A DNA stretch of 64,000 nt from Dokdonia sp. (GCA_020630915.1 JAHDIF010000009.1:4321-68320), one strand, 5' to 3'. Shown: positions 18,519 to 28,724, counted from the first letter of the stretch. Numbers and translations: made by a program. The notes: generated from the sequence alone by a model not told the origin.

Positions 18519-18662
18519 ATGAGTTCAAATAGTTGGCCACCACAAGAATCAAGTTTCTATGTTCTTCTTGCTCTTCTCTTTTTTCAAATGGTAGGAATAC
18601 GCTTTCGCGAAAAGTTACTCAAACTTTTTAGGAAAACGCATCATATTTACCTCATCAGGTAA
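18519..18662 (+). CDS. Possible 47-residue small membrane protein (uncertain)
   Basis: An open frame 17 bp after the DUF983 stop encodes one hydrophobic stretch (FYVLLALLFFQMVGI) followed by a basic tail (RFREKLLKLFRK) that is encoded partly by a palindrome copy. It overlaps the 3' end of the opposite-strand FAD oxidoreductase by 48 bases. It could be real or chance; only conservation would tell. Confidence 0.25.
   Translation: MSSNSWPPQESSFYVLLALLFFQMVGIRFREKLLKLFRKTHHIYLIR
18600..18614. repeat. TTTCGCGAAA palindrome, intergenic
   Basis: CGCTTTCGCGAAAAG, directly abutting the stop codon of the FAD oxidoreductase. Confidence 0.85.
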
Positions 18663-19670
18663 AGGGATTCCTTTTTCTAAAAAATCAAAAAGATATTTTG
18701 CCAGTAAAGGACTTGCCATAATTCCTCGAGTGCCGAGACCATTTAATAAAACCAATTGATTATACTTAGGATGCACTCCCAACAAAGCTCTTCGATCACC
18801 TGTAGTAGGTCTTACTCCTGCTTCTTGATCTACAATCTCATAGGTACACGTGAGTAAGGAAGCTAATTTTTCGACTAGCTCTTCCCTTGCCTTCACACTC
18901 GGCACACTGTCTTTATCCGTCCAATTAAATGTAGCTCCCACTTTGTATAAATCATCTCCCATCGGAACGATAAAAAAGGAGGTTTTAATGGCCGCATTGA
19001 GTTGTAAGTCTGGAGCTTTTATAATAAGATACTCGCCTTTATTACCCACTAGTGGCAAGTTTTTAAAATACAGATTTTGTTTCACGCCATGGCCTTCTGC
19101 AAAGACAATTCTTGAAGCTTCATAATCATCATATATAACAGAATTCTTATTAAATGTAATATTGCTATGTATAAATGATGCTTTCGCGAAAGCTCCCTTA
19201 CTCATCAAATATTCTTGATAGTGCTTTTGGAGCTTCTTGATATCTACCCTTCCTGTTTCCAGCACTTCACCATAATCATTAGGTGCTTTAATCCATTGAT
19301 TTTTATTAGAAATGAGCTGCGGTGACACAAACCGTTCCAGCGAAGGTTGATCTGAAGCTGCGAACCAGTTGTTCTGATCTTCTACAGAGGAAAACACCTT
19401 CCTTACAGGCAGCGGAGTCATACATTGGACCCTTAATTTCTTTTCTAATCTTTTATAGTATGGAATCGCCAGGTCAAACTGTTCTACCGCTTTCCAAGGC
19501 AGTGTGTATCGCTTTAAAATAACAGGATTATATAAACCTGCAGCTACACGACTCGCACCATCCTTTCCATTGTCAAACACCACAAAAGTCTTTCCCGCTT
19601 TTTCTAGTTCTTCACAGAATGCAATACCTGCTAGGCCCAGGCCAACGATGATGTAGTCGAGTTTTTTCAA
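18615..19670 (-). CDS. FAD-dependent oxidoreductase (DAO family)
   Basis: 351 residues. An N-terminal dinucleotide-binding motif (YIIVGLGLAGIAFCEELEKAG) and the C-terminal FAD motif GLGTRGIMASPLLAKYL fit the D-amino-acid-oxidase-like family, close to the oxidase half of MnmC. There is no methyltransferase half. A palindrome at 19180-19193 inserts AFAKA (KGAFAKASFIHSN). The substrate is unknown. It is separated from dnaE by 6 bp, so the two may be co-transcribed. Confidence 0.82.
   Translation of the reverse strand: MKKLDYIIVGLGLAGIAFCEELEKAGKTFVVFDNGKDGASRVAAGLYNPVILKRYTLPWKAVEQFDLAIPYYKRLEKKLRVQCMTPLPVRKVFSSVEDQNNWFAASDQPSLERFVSPQLISNKNQWIKAPNDYGEVLETGRVDIKKLQKHYQEYLMSKGAFAKASFIHSNITFNKNSVIYDDYEASRIVFAEGHGVKQNLYFKNLPLVGNKGEYLIIKAPDLQLNAAIKTSFFIVPMGDDLYKVGATFNWTDKDSVPSVKAREELVEKLASLLTCTYEIVDQEAGVRPTTGDRRALLGVHPKYNQLVLLNGLGTRGIMASPLLAKYLFDFLEKGIPLPDEVNMMRFPKKFE
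19180..19193. repeat. TTTCGCGAAA palindrome in the FAD oxidoreductase gene
   Basis: GCTTTCGCGAAAGC, read as AFAKA. Confidence 0.9.
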
Positions 19671-19676
19671 AGGCTA

Positions 19677-22600
19677 CTAATTCAACTTATAATGAACTTT
19701 ATTTTCCTCTAGGGTATCCAGTAGTTCCTGTGATATCTTTACTTTTTGCTTTCTACTCGGCATTTTGACATAGAGTTGTTCTCCTTTTTCAGACTTGGGA
19801 TCAAATACTTGAAAGTGGAGTTTACCATCGCCCTTATGCATATCGAGAATTTCCTTTATTTCTTGCACACGAGCCTCTGCTATTTCGTTAATATCGATGT
19901 TAATGGTAAGTTTTTTCGCGTAAGCATCCATCACATCTTGTAGCAATTGCACACTATTAAATTGTGTGCGAGGATCTCCTTTTTTACCTGTTTCTTTGTT
20001 AGTCCAACCATCTTTAATGAAGACCTTTGCGTGTATAAAACTATTTGGGATTAAAAAGTGACGATGCTTGAGGTACTCCTCTCCAAACATTCTAAACTCA
20101 AAGGAATCTGTAAAATCTTCTACGGTAAACGCGGCCCATCCTTTTCCGTTTTTAGAAATACGATGTTGTACATCTGATATCACGCCACCAAAGGTAAGTT
20201 CGCGATTTACGTATTCTCCCATTTTATAAAAATGAGAAACTGTGGCATTACAAAAAGCTTCCATCTCGGTCTTAAAATCATCCAGTGGATGCCCCGAAAT
20301 GTATACCCCTACTACTTCTTTCTCTCTACGTAATTTTTCCATCGTACCCCACTCTTCGCACGGAGGTACTACAGGTTCTGGTATTTGCACTTCACTCGCA
20401 TCTCCAAAAAGGCTTACTTGTGCACTATTTTCATTTTCTTGATAGCGAGCACCATATTTTACTGCCTTTTCTAAAAAAGTAATCCCATCTCCCTCGTGGT
20501 GGAAATATTGTGCTCTATGTGTTCCTAAAAACCCATCAAAACCTCCGGCTAATGCTAGACTTTCAAAGGCTTTTTTATTTGCAGCACGTAAATCTACCCT
20601 ACGAGCAAAATCAAAAACAGATTTGTACTTGCTTTCCTGTCTATTCTCAACAATAGTCGCTACTGCTCCTGTCCCTACTCCCTTTACGGCTCCCATCCCA
20701 AAGCGGATGGCCCCATTATCATTTACAGTAAACTTTCTAAAAGATTCATTTACATCTGGGCCTAATACTTCAAGTCCCATACGCTTTGCTTCTTCCATAA
20801 AAAAGGTCACTTGCTTTATGTCACTCATATTGTTAGAAAGCACCGCAGCGAGATACTCTGCCGGGTAGTGCGCTTTGAGATATGCTGTTTGATAAGCAAT
20901 CCAAGCATAGCAGGTAGAGTGGGACTTATTAAATGCGTAGGCCGCAAAGGCCTCCCAGTCTGTCCAGATTTTTTCTAGCTTCTCTGCATCGTGACCGTTT
21001 TCTCCTGCTTGTTTGATGAATTTAGGCTTCATCTTATCGAGTACCGCCTTTTGTTTTTTACCCATCGCTTTACGAAGGACATCTGCCTCACCCTTTGTAA
21101 AATTTGCTAGTTTCTGGGACAGTAACATTACCTGCTCTTGATATACCGTTATCCCGTAGGTCTCTTTAAGGTATTCTTCCATGGCAGGAAGATCATATTC
21201 AATCTCCTCTTCTCCGTGCTTACGTCGTACGAAGGAAGGAATATATTCCATTGGACCAGGACGGTACAAGGCATTCATTGCAATAAGATCCCCAAAAACT
21301 GTGGGTTTGAGTGACTGCATATGTTTTTGCATCCCGGGAGATTCGTATTGGAATATTCCTACCGTATCACCACGTTGGAATAACTCATACGTCTTTTCAT
21401 CATCTAACGGAAAGTTCTCTGGATCCAACTCAATCCCGTGACGGTATTTCACCAGTTTTACGGTATCTTTTATAAGCGTTAATGTTTTGAGCCCCAAGAA
21501 ATCCATTTTAAGGAGTCCTGCTTCTTCTACTACGGAGTTATCAAACTGTGTGACATAGAGATCAGAATCTTTGGCGGTGGCTACAGGAACAAAATTGGTA
21601 ATATCATCTGGCGTGATAATCACACCACAAGCGTGTATACCTGTATTACGTAAGGAACCTTCTAGTTGTTTTGCTTGACGGAGCATCTGCCCCTCTAGAT
21701 CATCTCCTTCTGATAGGTTGATCAGCTCATTTACTTTTACAAGATCGTCTGCTCTAAACTTAGCTTTCAACTCTTGCTCACTCTTGCCTATAATCTTGTT
21801 AAGCTTAGACATGTTTGGGATGAGCTTTGCAATACGGTCTGCATCTCCCAAGGGCAAATCTAACGCTCGAGAGGTGTCTCGTATAGAAGACTTTGCCGCC
21901 ATTGTACCGTAGGTGATAATTTGTGCTACTTGATTCGCTCCGTATTTATCAATCACATACTGCATCACGCGACCACGACCTTCATCATCAAAATCAATAT
22001 CGATATCCGGCATACTCACACGATCCGGATTTAAAAAACGCTCAAAAAGCAAGTCATACTTAATAGGGTCTATATTGGTAATCCAGAGACAGTATGCCAC
22101 CACACTTCCCGCTGCAGACCCACGTCCAGGACCCACAGAAACATCCATATTTCTAGCCTCTCGTATAAAATCTTCTACGATCAAGAAATACCCAGGGTAG
22201 CCTGTTTTTTCAATGACGTCTAATTCAAAATCCAATCGTTCTGTAATCTCTGGTGTAAGCTCACCATAGCGTTTTTTTGCCCCCTCATACGTGAGATGTT
22301 TGAGATAAGCGTTTTCGCCTCGTTTACCGCCATCTATTTCATCTTCCTCGGATAAAAACTCTTGTGGAATATCAAATGCCGGTAGGAGTACGTCTCTTGC
22401 CAGTTCAAAAGGTTCAATTTTATTGACTACTTCTTCTACATTCAATATGGCTTCTGGAAGATCATTAAAGAGGGATTTCATCTCATCTGCACTCTTAAAA
22501 TAATATTCATCATTAGGCAAACCATAACGATATCCTCTCCCGCGACCTTTGGGTGTCGCCACTTTCTCACCATCCTTTACGCACAATAAAATGTCGTGTG

Positions 22601-24071
22601 CTTCGGCATCTGACTTGTCTATATAAAAGGTATTATTTGTTGCTATAAGTTTGAGATTATGCTTTCGCGAAAGCGTAACCAGCACTGGCATCACTCTGTC
22701 TTCATCATCTTGGCCGTGACGCATCAATTCTACATAAAGATCGTCACCAAACTGTTCTTTCCACCAGAGCAACGCTTCTTCTGCTTGTTTTTCTCCTACG
22801 TTTAAAATCTTACTAGGCACTTCTCCGTACAGGTTTCCGGTAAGTACTATGATGTCTTCTTTGTATTGCTCTACTACTGCTCGGTCTATACGTGGCACAT
22901 AGTAAAATCCATCTGTATACGCGATGGAGGCCATCTTTGCAAGGTTGTGATAGCCGTTTTTATTTTTGGCGAGCATCACGATCTGATATCCGTTGTCTTT
23001 TTGAGACTTATTGGTGTGATCTAGGCATACATTAAACTCACATCCCACAATAGCTTTGATAGGTTTGTGCGTAGGCTCCTGTCCTTCTTCTACCAAGGCA
23101 GCATTTTTTGCTTTTACCGCTTTGTTATGATTTTTAACAGCTTTTACAAAATGAAAAGCACCCATCATATTACCCGTATCCGTCATGGCTACTGCAGGCA
23201 TATGATGTTTTGCCGTAGCATCTATCAAACTCTTTATGTTAGCGGTAGACTGTAGGATAGAAAACTGCGTGTGGTTATGTAAATGTGCAAACTGTACTTG
23301 AGCAAGTTGCGCCTCATTATTTGCAATTTCGGTTTTAGAAATGGCAGGAGCCTCCTCCTTTTCTAAGGACCTGCGTATCTTCTCTGAAGCCGCCTTGAGG
23401 TTACTATGTTTTAACCCTATAAACGATATAGGTTGCGGGTTTTCCTGAGAAAAATTTTCAAAATAATCGGGCTGTACATCAAGCTGCTCGATTGTAAAAA
23501 CACGCTGGCGCACTAGTTCAAAAAAGCAACGTGTAGTGGCCTCTACATCTGCGGTAGCATTATGCGCTTCTCCAAAACCTTCTCCAAATAAATGTTTGTG
23601 TAATTCCGTGAGTGTAGGTAGCTTGAACTTACCTCCTCTACCTCCAGGAATTTGACATAGCTGCGCAGTAGTTTCTGTACAGGTGTCTAATACGGGTAAT
23701 TCTTGTAAATCGTTTCCAACGTTTAGTCTATGGAATTCAGCACCCATTATGTTTACATCAAAACCTACATTTTGACCTACGACAAACTTGGTTTTAGACA
23801 GCGCGATGTTAAATTTTTCAAGTACCTCTTGTAATGAGATACCATCACGATCTGCTAATTCTGTAGATATTCCATGAATGCGCTCTGCATCATAGGGAAT
23901 ATCAAACCCTTCTGGCTTTATTAAATAGTCTTGATGCTCAATCACATTACCCATAGCATCGTGCAATTGCCAGGCTATCTGTATCGCTCTTGGCCAGTTA
24001 TCTGTGTCTGTTATTGGGGCGTTCCAGTTCTTAGGTAAACCCGTTGTTTCTGTGTCAAAAATCAAGTACAT
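19677..24071 (-). CDS. dnaE: DNA polymerase III alpha subunit with fused proofreading exonuclease
   Basis: 1464 residues, longer than the roughly 1160 of E. coli DnaE, because the first 190 or so residues are a DnaQ-like exonuclease ([21 protein letters not shown]). A PHP domain begins near residue 265 ([11 protein letters not shown]). The polymerase active site is [12 protein letters not shown] near residue 690. Helix-hairpin-helix and OB domains follow, with [13 protein letters not shown]. Polymerisation and editing are thus in one chain, a known arrangement in Flavobacteriia. A palindrome copy at 22661-22675 encodes LSRKH in the PHP region. Confidence 0.95.
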   Translation of the reverse strand: MYLIFDTETTGLPKNWNAPITDTDNWPRAIQIAWQLHDAMGNVIEHQDYLIKPEGFDIPYDAERIHGISTELADRDGISLQEVLEKFNIALSKTKFVVGQNVGFDVNIMGAEFHRLNVGNDLQELPVLDTCTETTAQLCQIPGGRGGKFKLPTLTELHKHLFGEGFGEAHNATADVEATTRCFFELVRQRVFTIEQLDVQPDYFENFSQENPQPISFIGLKHSNLKAASEKIRRSLEKEEAPAISKTEIANNEAQLAQVQFAHLHNHTQFSILQSTANIKSLIDATAKHHMPAVAMTDTGNMMGAFHFVKAVKNHNKAVKAKNAALVEEGQEPTHKPIKAIVGCEFNVCLDHTNKSQKDNGYQIVMLAKNKNGYHNLAKMASIAYTDGFYYVPRIDRAVVEQYKEDIIVLTGNLYGEVPSKILNVGEKQAEEALLWWKEQFGDDLYVELMRHGQDDEDRVMPVLVTLSRKHNLKLIATNNTFYIDKSDAEAHDILLCVKDGEKVATPKGRGRGYRYGLPNDEYYFKSADEMKSLFNDLPEAILNVEEVVNKIEPFELARDVLLPAFDIPQEFLSEEDEIDGGKRGENAYLKHLTYEGAKKRYGELTPEITERLDFELDVIEKTGYPGYFLIVEDFIREARNMDVSVGPGRGSAAGSVVAYCLWITNIDPIKYDLLFERFLNPDRVSMPDIDIDFDDEGRGRVMQYVIDKYGANQVAQIITYGTMAAKSSIRDTSRALDLPLGDADRIAKLIPNMSKLNKIIGKSEQELKAKFRADDLVKVNELINLSEGDDLEGQMLRQAKQLEGSLRNTGIHACGVIITPDDITNFVPVATAKDSDLYVTQFDNSVVEEAGLLKMDFLGLKTLTLIKDTVKLVKYRHGIELDPENFPLDDEKTYELFQRGDTVGIFQYESPGMQKHMQSLKPTVFGDLIAMNALYRPGPMEYIPSFVRRKHGEEEIEYDLPAMEEYLKETYGITVYQEQVMLLSQKLANFTKGEADVLRKAMGKKQKAVLDKMKPKFIKQAGENGHDAEKLEKIWTDWEAFAAYAFNKSHSTCYAWIAYQTAYLKAHYPAEYLAAVLSNNMSDIKQVTFFMEEAKRMGLEVLGPDVNESFRKFTVNDNGAIRFGMGAVKGVGTGAVATIVENRQESKYKSVFDFARRVDLRAANKKAFESLALAGGFDGFLGTHRAQYFHHEGDGITFLEKAVKYGARYQENENSAQVSLFGDASEVQIPEPVVPPCEEWGTMEKLRREKEVVGVYISGHPLDDFKTEMEAFCNATVSHFYKMGEYVNRELTFGGVISDVQHRISKNGKGWAAFTVEDFTDSFEFRMFGEEYLKHRHFLIPNSFIHAKVFIKDGWTNKETGKKGDPRTQFNSVQLLQDVMDAYAKKLTINIDINEIAEARVQEIKEILDMHKGDGKLHFQVFDPKSEKGEQLYVKMPSRKQKVKISQELLDTLEENKVHYKLN
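22661..22675. repeat. TTTCGCGAAA palindrome in dnaE
   Basis: GCTTTCGCGAAAGCG, read on the minus strand as TLSRKH. Confidence 0.9.
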
Positions 24072-24123
24072 CTGCTGGGTAATTTAGAAGAAGAAATGTA
24101 CGGAATATTATAGGGTTGAGTAT

Positions 24124-24138
24124 GCTTTCGCGAAAGCG
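24124..24138. repeat. TTTCGCGAAA palindrome, intergenic
   Basis: GCTTTCGCGAAAGCG in the gap between dnaE and the lipoprotein gene. Confidence 0.9.
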
Positions 24139-24162
24139 AGTTATTAACTTTTATGCACAAAA

Positions 24163-24186
24163 AAAGCATCCTAACTGGGATGCTTT
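24163..24186 (-). terminator. Terminator of the lipoprotein gene
   Basis: Stem AAAGCATCC/GGATGCTTT followed on the minus strand by a run of T, 27 bp after the stop codon. Confidence 0.85.
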
Positions 24187-24212
24187 CATATTTAGTTCTA
24201 GTTGTATATTTT

Positions 24213-25028
24213 TTAATAGTCTACAGAAAATTGACCGTCTGTGATGATAAAACCATCAGGAGTATCGAAGATAAAATCTGCTGTAATTCTTCTATCTGCA
24301 GTATCGTTAGACACAATGGTTAACGATCCAGTTGTAGCGCTAGATACGCCAGATGGTGTAGTATACCCTGCAGTATAAGCACCGTCGAAGGTAATATCAT
24401 AGGTCCCTGCTGCGATATTCTCTGGCATAACAAGTGACATGGACCTATCTGCTGTATTTCCAGAAACAACGAGCACTCCACCCGTAACAGAAGTGCTGAT
24501 AACGGTAGGGTTATAAATCACAGTGTTGATACGTGCTGTAAAAGAGTCTTGTGCTGGCACTGGATCGTCATCTGATAATTCACCAAGGATTGGCACCTCA
24601 TAAATAAACCCCCTACTAAAAGTGACAGTATCTGAACTATTTGCAGTAAGTGCTACAAAATTATACGTTCCAGAAACTGTATTATCGCCATTAATCTCAA
24701 CACTTACCTGTCCTGATGCGTTACCATTATTTGTGGTAAAAAGAACCCCTTCTTCGCTTGTATATGATGCTGTATTGCCTGGGAGTGCATCTGGGCCAAA
24801 AATAACATTGGTTTGATTAAGAGAGGTTACAAGAAGTCTTACAGACTCTAGTCCATTTGATCCTCTTATAGCCAAACTGCCATCGTCGTTAATAACCGCA
24901 CTGTTATTAAATCCTTTAAACAAAACAGAATCTTTTACGCCTTGAAATGCCGCGCCATTAGATTCTATTTGCTGACTACAAGAAGCAATCATTAAGACCA
25001 CTAAAGCCAGTAGGAATAAACGTTTCAT
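24213..25028 (-). CDS. Lipoprotein of unknown function (DUF6252-like)
   Basis: 271 residues from MKRLFLLALV with lipobox LMIASC. The start was chosen because it gives a standard lipoprotein signal; eight further residues are open upstream. The mature part is beta-rich and Thr/Ser/Gly-rich, with two similar halves (each has a TF.ARI- or VLFKGF-like start and ends in a modelled -GTYxF- strand). It resembles the DUF6252 lipoproteins of Bacteroidetes, but this is a weak resemblance. Monocistronic, with its own terminator. Confidence 0.6.
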   Translation of the reverse strand: MKRLFLLALVVLMIASCSQQIESNGAAFQGVKDSVLFKGFNNSAVINDDGSLAIRGSNGLESVRLLVTSLNQTNVIFGPDALPGNTASYTSEEGVLFTTNNGNASGQVSVEINGDNTVSGTYNFVALTANSSDTVTFSRGFIYEVPILGELSDDDPVPAQDSFTARINTVIYNPTVISTSVTGGVLVVSGNTADRSMSLVMPENIAAGTYDITFDGAYTAGYTTPSGVSSATTGSLTIVSNDTADRRITADFIFDTPDGFIITDGQFSVDY

Positions 25029-25084
25029 AATCTTTGTAAATAGTTTAAACATGCAAATGTACAGTAAAAAAGTAAATAACGTTA

Positions 25085-25112
25085 TTTGAACTTAAAAAAT
25101 TGTATATCTTTG
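25085..25112 (+). promoter_or_regulatory. Promoter of rpsP-rimM
   Basis: TTTG at 25085-25088 and TATCTTTG at 25105-25112, matching the Bacteroidetes -33 and -7 elements; the ribosomal-protein start codon lies 47 bp downstream. Confidence 0.7.
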
Positions 25113-25158
25113 CGCTCTTAATTAAAACAGAGGTCGGGTACCTCACAAATTAACGTAT

Positions 25159-25683
25159 ATGTCAGTTAAAATTAGATTACAAAGACACGGTAAGAAAGGA
25201 AAGCCTTTTTACTGGATCGTAGCAGCAGATGCTCGCGCAAAAAGAGATGGTAAATTTCTTGAAAAATTAGGAACTTATAATCCTAATACAAACCCAGCAC
25301 AGATTGATCTGAATATAGACAACTCTGTTACGTGGTTACAAAATGGAGCGCAGCCTACTGAAACTGCAAAGCGTTTATTGTCTTACAAAGGCGCTATGCT
25401 TAAGAATCACCTTTTAGGAGGCGTGCGCAAAGGAGCCTTAACAGAAGAGCAAGCTGAAGAAAAGTTTCAAGCTTGGTTAGAAGAGAAAGCAGCTAAAGTA
25501 GCTGCAAAAGAAGGAAACCTTTCTAAAGCAGCAGAAAAAGCAAAAGCAGAAGCACTAGCAGCAGAGAAGGCTGTGAATGATGCTCGTATCGCAGCAGCAC
25601 AACCTGAGCCAGAAGTAGTGGCAGATGCAGAGGACACTCCAGGAGGAGAAGAGGCAGCAGCTGCAGCAGACTCAGAAGAGTAA
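25159..25683 (+). CDS. rpsP: 30S ribosomal protein S16
   Basis: 174 residues. The first 80 or so are canonical S16 (MSVKIRLQRHGKKGKPFYWI, KFLEKLGTYNPN). They are followed by a long Ala/Glu/Lys-rich extension (AAKVAAKEGNLSKAAEKAKA and onward), while bacterial S16 is usually 80-100 residues. Such acidic tails are common in Bacteroidetes S16. First gene of the rpsP-rimM pair. Confidence 0.97.
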   Translation: MSVKIRLQRHGKKGKPFYWIVAADARAKRDGKFLEKLGTYNPNTNPAQIDLNIDNSVTWLQNGAQPTETAKRLLSYKGAMLKNHLLGGVRKGALTEEQAEEKFQAWLEEKAAKVAAKEGNLSKAAEKAKAEALAAEKAVNDARIAAAQPEPEVVADAEDTPGGEEAAAAADSEE

Positions 25684-25696
25684 AAACGTTCTAACG

Positions 25697-26221
25697 ATGA
25701 AGAAAGAAGAATGCTTCTATCTAGGTAAAATCGTTAGAAAGTATAGCTTTAAAGGGGAGTTACTAGCAAAACTAGATACAGACGAACCTCAAGAATACAC
25801 AGAAATGGAATCGGTATTTGTAGACTTTGGTCGCAATCTGGTTCCATTTTTTATTGAGCGATCACAACTTCATAAATCCACACTCCTTCGTATCAAATTT
25901 GAAGATGTAGATACCGAAGAAGATGCAGAAGATTTGATAGGAGCAGGGATCTATCTCCCACTCGATTTACTTCCAGCATTAGAAGGCGATAAATTTTACT
26001 ACCACGAGATTATAGGGTTTACGGCGGTAGATACCTCCTTTGGAGAGATAGGTGTCATCACAGGAATAAACGACACGACGGCTCAAGCTATTTTTGAGAT
26101 AGATCGAGACGGCGCTCAGATTTTGATCCCTATGATAGATAATTTTATTAAAACCCTTGATCGTCCCAACAAAAAGATACATCTAGAAGTACCTGATGGG
26201 TTGATTGATTTGTATCTTTAG
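25697..26221 (+). CDS. rimM: Ribosome maturation factor RimM
   Basis: 174 residues from MKKEECFYLGKIVRKYSFKG, 13 bp after rpsP. A longer frame is open but overlaps rpsP. The N-terminal RimM barrel (LGKIVRKYSFKGELLAKLDT) and the C-terminal PRC barrel (YYHEIIGFTAVD, ILIPMIDNFIKTLDRPNKKI) are both present. It assists 30S head assembly by binding S19; adjacency to rpsP is the usual arrangement. Confidence 0.96.
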   Translation: MKKEECFYLGKIVRKYSFKGELLAKLDTDEPQEYTEMESVFVDFGRNLVPFFIERSQLHKSTLLRIKFEDVDTEEDAEDLIGAGIYLPLDLLPALEGDKFYYHEIIGFTAVDTSFGEIGVITGINDTTAQAIFEIDRDGAQILIPMIDNFIKTLDRPNKKIHLEVPDGLIDLYL

Positions 26222-26253
26222 GGAAACGCTTGCGCGAAAAGTAAATTTTCCTG

Positions 26254-26655
26254 ATGAACAAGACCTTAGCAACTTTCCTATTCATACTAACACCTTTCTT
26301 TGTATTTGGTCAAGAAGATACTGATTGTGAATGGATCAATCAGCTTGAAAACTCGACCGTTATTAAGGATCAACTAAAATTGATCCAAGGAAATTTTGAA
26401 TCTTGCGTTCTTATTGCAGCTAATGGAATACCCGTAAGTTCAGAAATAAATAGTGGTTTGTACGCTCAAGAAGAAGACTTCATTAACGTGTTGAGACCAG
26501 AAGAGATTCGTTCAATAATTAGAATACCCAAAAAAGCAGGTCAAACACTTTACGGCTCCAAGTTTGAGAATGTTGTAGTCATTACTTTTGTTAATGACCA
26601 AGTAATTGACTCTATAAGAGAAAGAGTATTACAGCGATCCAAACAGAAATATTAA
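26254..26655 (+). CDS. Small secreted protein resembling an isolated TonB-receptor plug
   Basis: 133 residues with a signal peptide ending FVFGQ. The mature part reads LIAANGIPVSSE...LRPEEIRSIIRIPKKAGQTLYG...ENVVVITFVN. This follows the spacing of the SusC/TonB plug signature (xDGxPV...IESIxVLKxAxATxxYG...NGVVxITT), but there is no barrel or carboxypeptidase-like domain. Function unknown. A decayed palindrome (26227-26241) lies in the 32-bp gap after rimM. Confidence 0.6.
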   Translation: MNKTLATFLFILTPFFVFGQEDTDCEWINQLENSTVIKDQLKLIQGNFESCVLIAANGIPVSSEINSGLYAQEEDFINVLRPEEIRSIIRIPKKAGQTLYGSKFENVVVITFVNDQVIDSIRERVLQRSKQKY

Positions 26656-26679
26656 CTCTTCAAAACAGTTTAATTGCTT

Positions 26680-27450
26680 TTGAAACCCTTCCAATTCAAA
26701 CAATTTACCATAGCTCAAGACCGTTGCGCGGCAAAGATTGGCACCGATGGCGTTTTGCTGGGTGCTTGGACATCTCTTGAACATCATCCCGTGAGCATTC
26801 TGGATATAGGCACAGGCACAGGAGTTATAGCATTGATGCTCGCCCAACGATCTGCAGCTCAAACGATAGACGCCTTAGAACTGGATGAAGATGCCTACGA
26901 GCAGGCTTCAGAAAACTTTGAAGCTAGTGACTGGGGCGACCGCCTCTTCTGTTATCACGCTCATTTGTATGAATTTGCCACAGAAATTGATGAGCAATAT
27001 GACTTAATTGTGAGCAACCCTCCTTTTTACGAGGCACCCTCTCTGCCTTCGGCATCTCTTCTAGAGGGAGAGAACCCTATGTCTGTATCTAGAAAAAATG
27101 CCCGTTTTGATAGTGCTATGCCATTTGAACTATTGCTAGGAGCTGTACAAAATTTACTTTCACCAGACGGCCGTTTTTCGGTTATTCTTCCATATAACAG
27201 AGAGAAAGAATTTATTGAACTAGCACAAAATGGCGGATTACTTCCTAGACGAATCGCCCAAGTTCAAGGCACTCCAACTTCTGAAATAAAAAGAAGTATG
27301 ATGGAATTTGGCTTTCGCGAACCTGCCTCGCCGGGAGGCAGGAGCATACTAAACCCTGTAATCAAAGATCATTTAATTATCGAGAAATCACGACACGAGT
27401 ATACAGAGGAATATACCTCGCTTGTTAAAGATTTCTATCTTAAAATGTAA
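26680..27450 (+). CDS. tRNA1(Val) adenine-37 N6-methyltransferase-like enzyme
   Basis: 256 residues. I place the start at a TTG giving MKPFQFKQFTIAQD, the usual N-terminus; another TTG lies 6 bases upstream. The SAM site is ILDIGTGTGVIAL, and the catalytic NPPFYE motif (N6-adenine class) follows. E. coli YfiC/TrmN6 methylates A37 of tRNA-Val. Near the C-terminus a nested palindrome (27311-27342) adds seven residues, PASPGGR, to what would read GFRESI. Confidence 0.88.
   Translation: MKPFQFKQFTIAQDRCAAKIGTDGVLLGAWTSLEHHPVSILDIGTGTGVIALMLAQRSAAQTIDALELDEDAYEQASENFEASDWGDRLFCYHAHLYEFATEIDEQYDLIVSNPPFYEAPSLPSASLLEGENPMSVSRKNARFDSAMPFELLLGAVQNLLSPDGRFSVILPYNREKEFIELAQNGGLLPRRIAQVQGTPTSEIKRSMMEFGFREPASPGGRSILNPVIKDHLIIEKSRHEYTEEYTSLVKDFYLKM
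27311..27345. repeat. Nested palindromes inside a coding sequence
   Basis: GCTTTCGCGAA, then a 21-bp CCTGCCT...AGGCAGG palindrome (27322-27342), then AGC. Removing the 21 bases leaves GCTTTCGCGAAAGC exactly, and the frame is kept. Confidence 0.85.
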
Positions 27451-27457
27451 CTCAATT

Positions 27458-27490
27458 TTTGGGGCAAAGAAAACGTTTTCGTTACCTTTG
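27458..27490 (+). promoter_or_regulatory. Promoter of the acyl-CoA dehydrogenase gene
   Basis: TTTG at 27458-27461 and TACCTTTG at 27483-27490, with 21 bp between. Confidence 0.6.
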
Positions 27491-27510
27491 ATTTTACAAA
27501 AAATGAGACG

Positions 27511-28689
27511 ATGAAACCAGATCTTTTTGAAGCACCAGATTACTACAATCTAGATGATCTTCTAACCGAAGAGCATAAACTTATACGTGATGCCGCCCGA
27601 TCTTGGGTAAAGCGTGATGTTTCTCCTATTATAGAAGAAGCTGCGCAAAAAGCTGAATTTCCAAAATCTATAATTCCAGGTCTAGCAGAGATAGGTGCCT
27701 TTGGACCTTATATTCCAGAAGAGTATGGAGGAGCTGGATTAGATCAGATATCATACGGTCTTATCATGCAAGAAATTGAACGTGGTGACTCTGGCGTGCG
27801 ATCTACAGCTTCCGTACAATCATCTCTTGTGATGTATCCTATCTGGAAATATGGGACAGAAGAGCAACGTAAAAAATACTTGCCTAAACTCGCCTCTGGA
27901 GAGTGGATGGGATCTTTTGGACTTACAGAACCCGATCATGGATCTAATCCTGGAGGAATGGTAACAAACTACAAAGATATGGGTGACCATTACCTTTTAA
28001 ACGGTGCCAAACTATGGATCTCTAATTCTCCATTTTGTAATGTTGCCGTAGTATGGGCTAAGAATGAAGAAGGACGTATACATGGTCTTATTTTAGAACG
28101 TGGGATGGAAGGTTTCTCTACTCCAGAAACTCATAACAAATGGTCATTGCGGGCCAGTGCAACAGGTGAGCTAATCTTTCAAGATGTAAAGGTTCCTAAA
28201 GAAAATTTATTGCCTAATAAGTCTGGTCTAGGAGCTCCGTTAGGATGTTTAGATTCGGCTCGTTTTGGGATCGCTTGGGGAGCGATAGGCGCCGCTATGG
28301 ATTGTTATGATACGGCACTTAGATATGCAAAGCAACGTATCCAATTTGGAAAGCCAATCGCTGCTTTCCAGCTACAACAGAAGAAACTTGCTGAGATGAT
28401 AACAGAAATCACAAAAGCACAACTACTTGCACTACGTTTAGGACAGCTTAAAAATGAAGATCGAGCTACCTCAGCCCAAATCTCTATGGCAAAACGTAAC
28501 AATGTAGATATGGCCATTAAAATTGCACGCGAAGCTCGTCAGATCCTAGGAGGTATGGGAATTACTGGAGAATATAGTATTATGAGACATATGATGAATC
28601 TTGAAAGTGTGATCACCTATGAGGGAACTCACGATATACATTTATTAATTACAGGTTTAGATATTACTGGTGAAAACGCATTTAAGTAG
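27511..28689 (+). CDS. Acyl-CoA dehydrogenase, glutaryl-CoA dehydrogenase-like
   Basis: 392 residues, soluble flavoprotein. FAD-binding and acyl-CoA regions are visible (GSFGLTEPDHGSNPGGM, KLWISNSPFCNVAVVWAK). The catalytic Glu lies in ESVITYEGTHDIHLLITGLD, and TYEGTHDIH followed by ITG..AF is the signature of glutaryl-CoA dehydrogenase, which makes crotonyl-CoA in lysine and tryptophan breakdown. Substrate preference is inferred from this motif. Monocistronic, between a clear promoter and terminator. Confidence 0.88.
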   Translation: MKPDLFEAPDYYNLDDLLTEEHKLIRDAARSWVKRDVSPIIEEAAQKAEFPKSIIPGLAEIGAFGPYIPEEYGGAGLDQISYGLIMQEIERGDSGVRSTASVQSSLVMYPIWKYGTEEQRKKYLPKLASGEWMGSFGLTEPDHGSNPGGMVTNYKDMGDHYLLNGAKLWISNSPFCNVAVVWAKNEEGRIHGLILERGMEGFSTPETHNKWSLRASATGELIFQDVKVPKENLLPNKSGLGAPLGCLDSARFGIAWGAIGAAMDCYDTALRYAKQRIQFGKPIAAFQLQQKKLAEMITEITKAQLLALRLGQLKNEDRATSAQISMAKRNNVDMAIKIAREARQILGGMGITGEYSIMRHMMNLESVITYEGTHDIHLLITGLDITGENAFK

Positions 28690-28724
28690 TATTGCACCTT
28701 GAGTAAGGCACTTATAAAAATTAT

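Noticed and set aside
25159..25683. Long S16 tail as a gene fusion
   Set aside because: The Ala/Glu/Lys-rich tail is a known feature of S16 in this phylum and has no domain.
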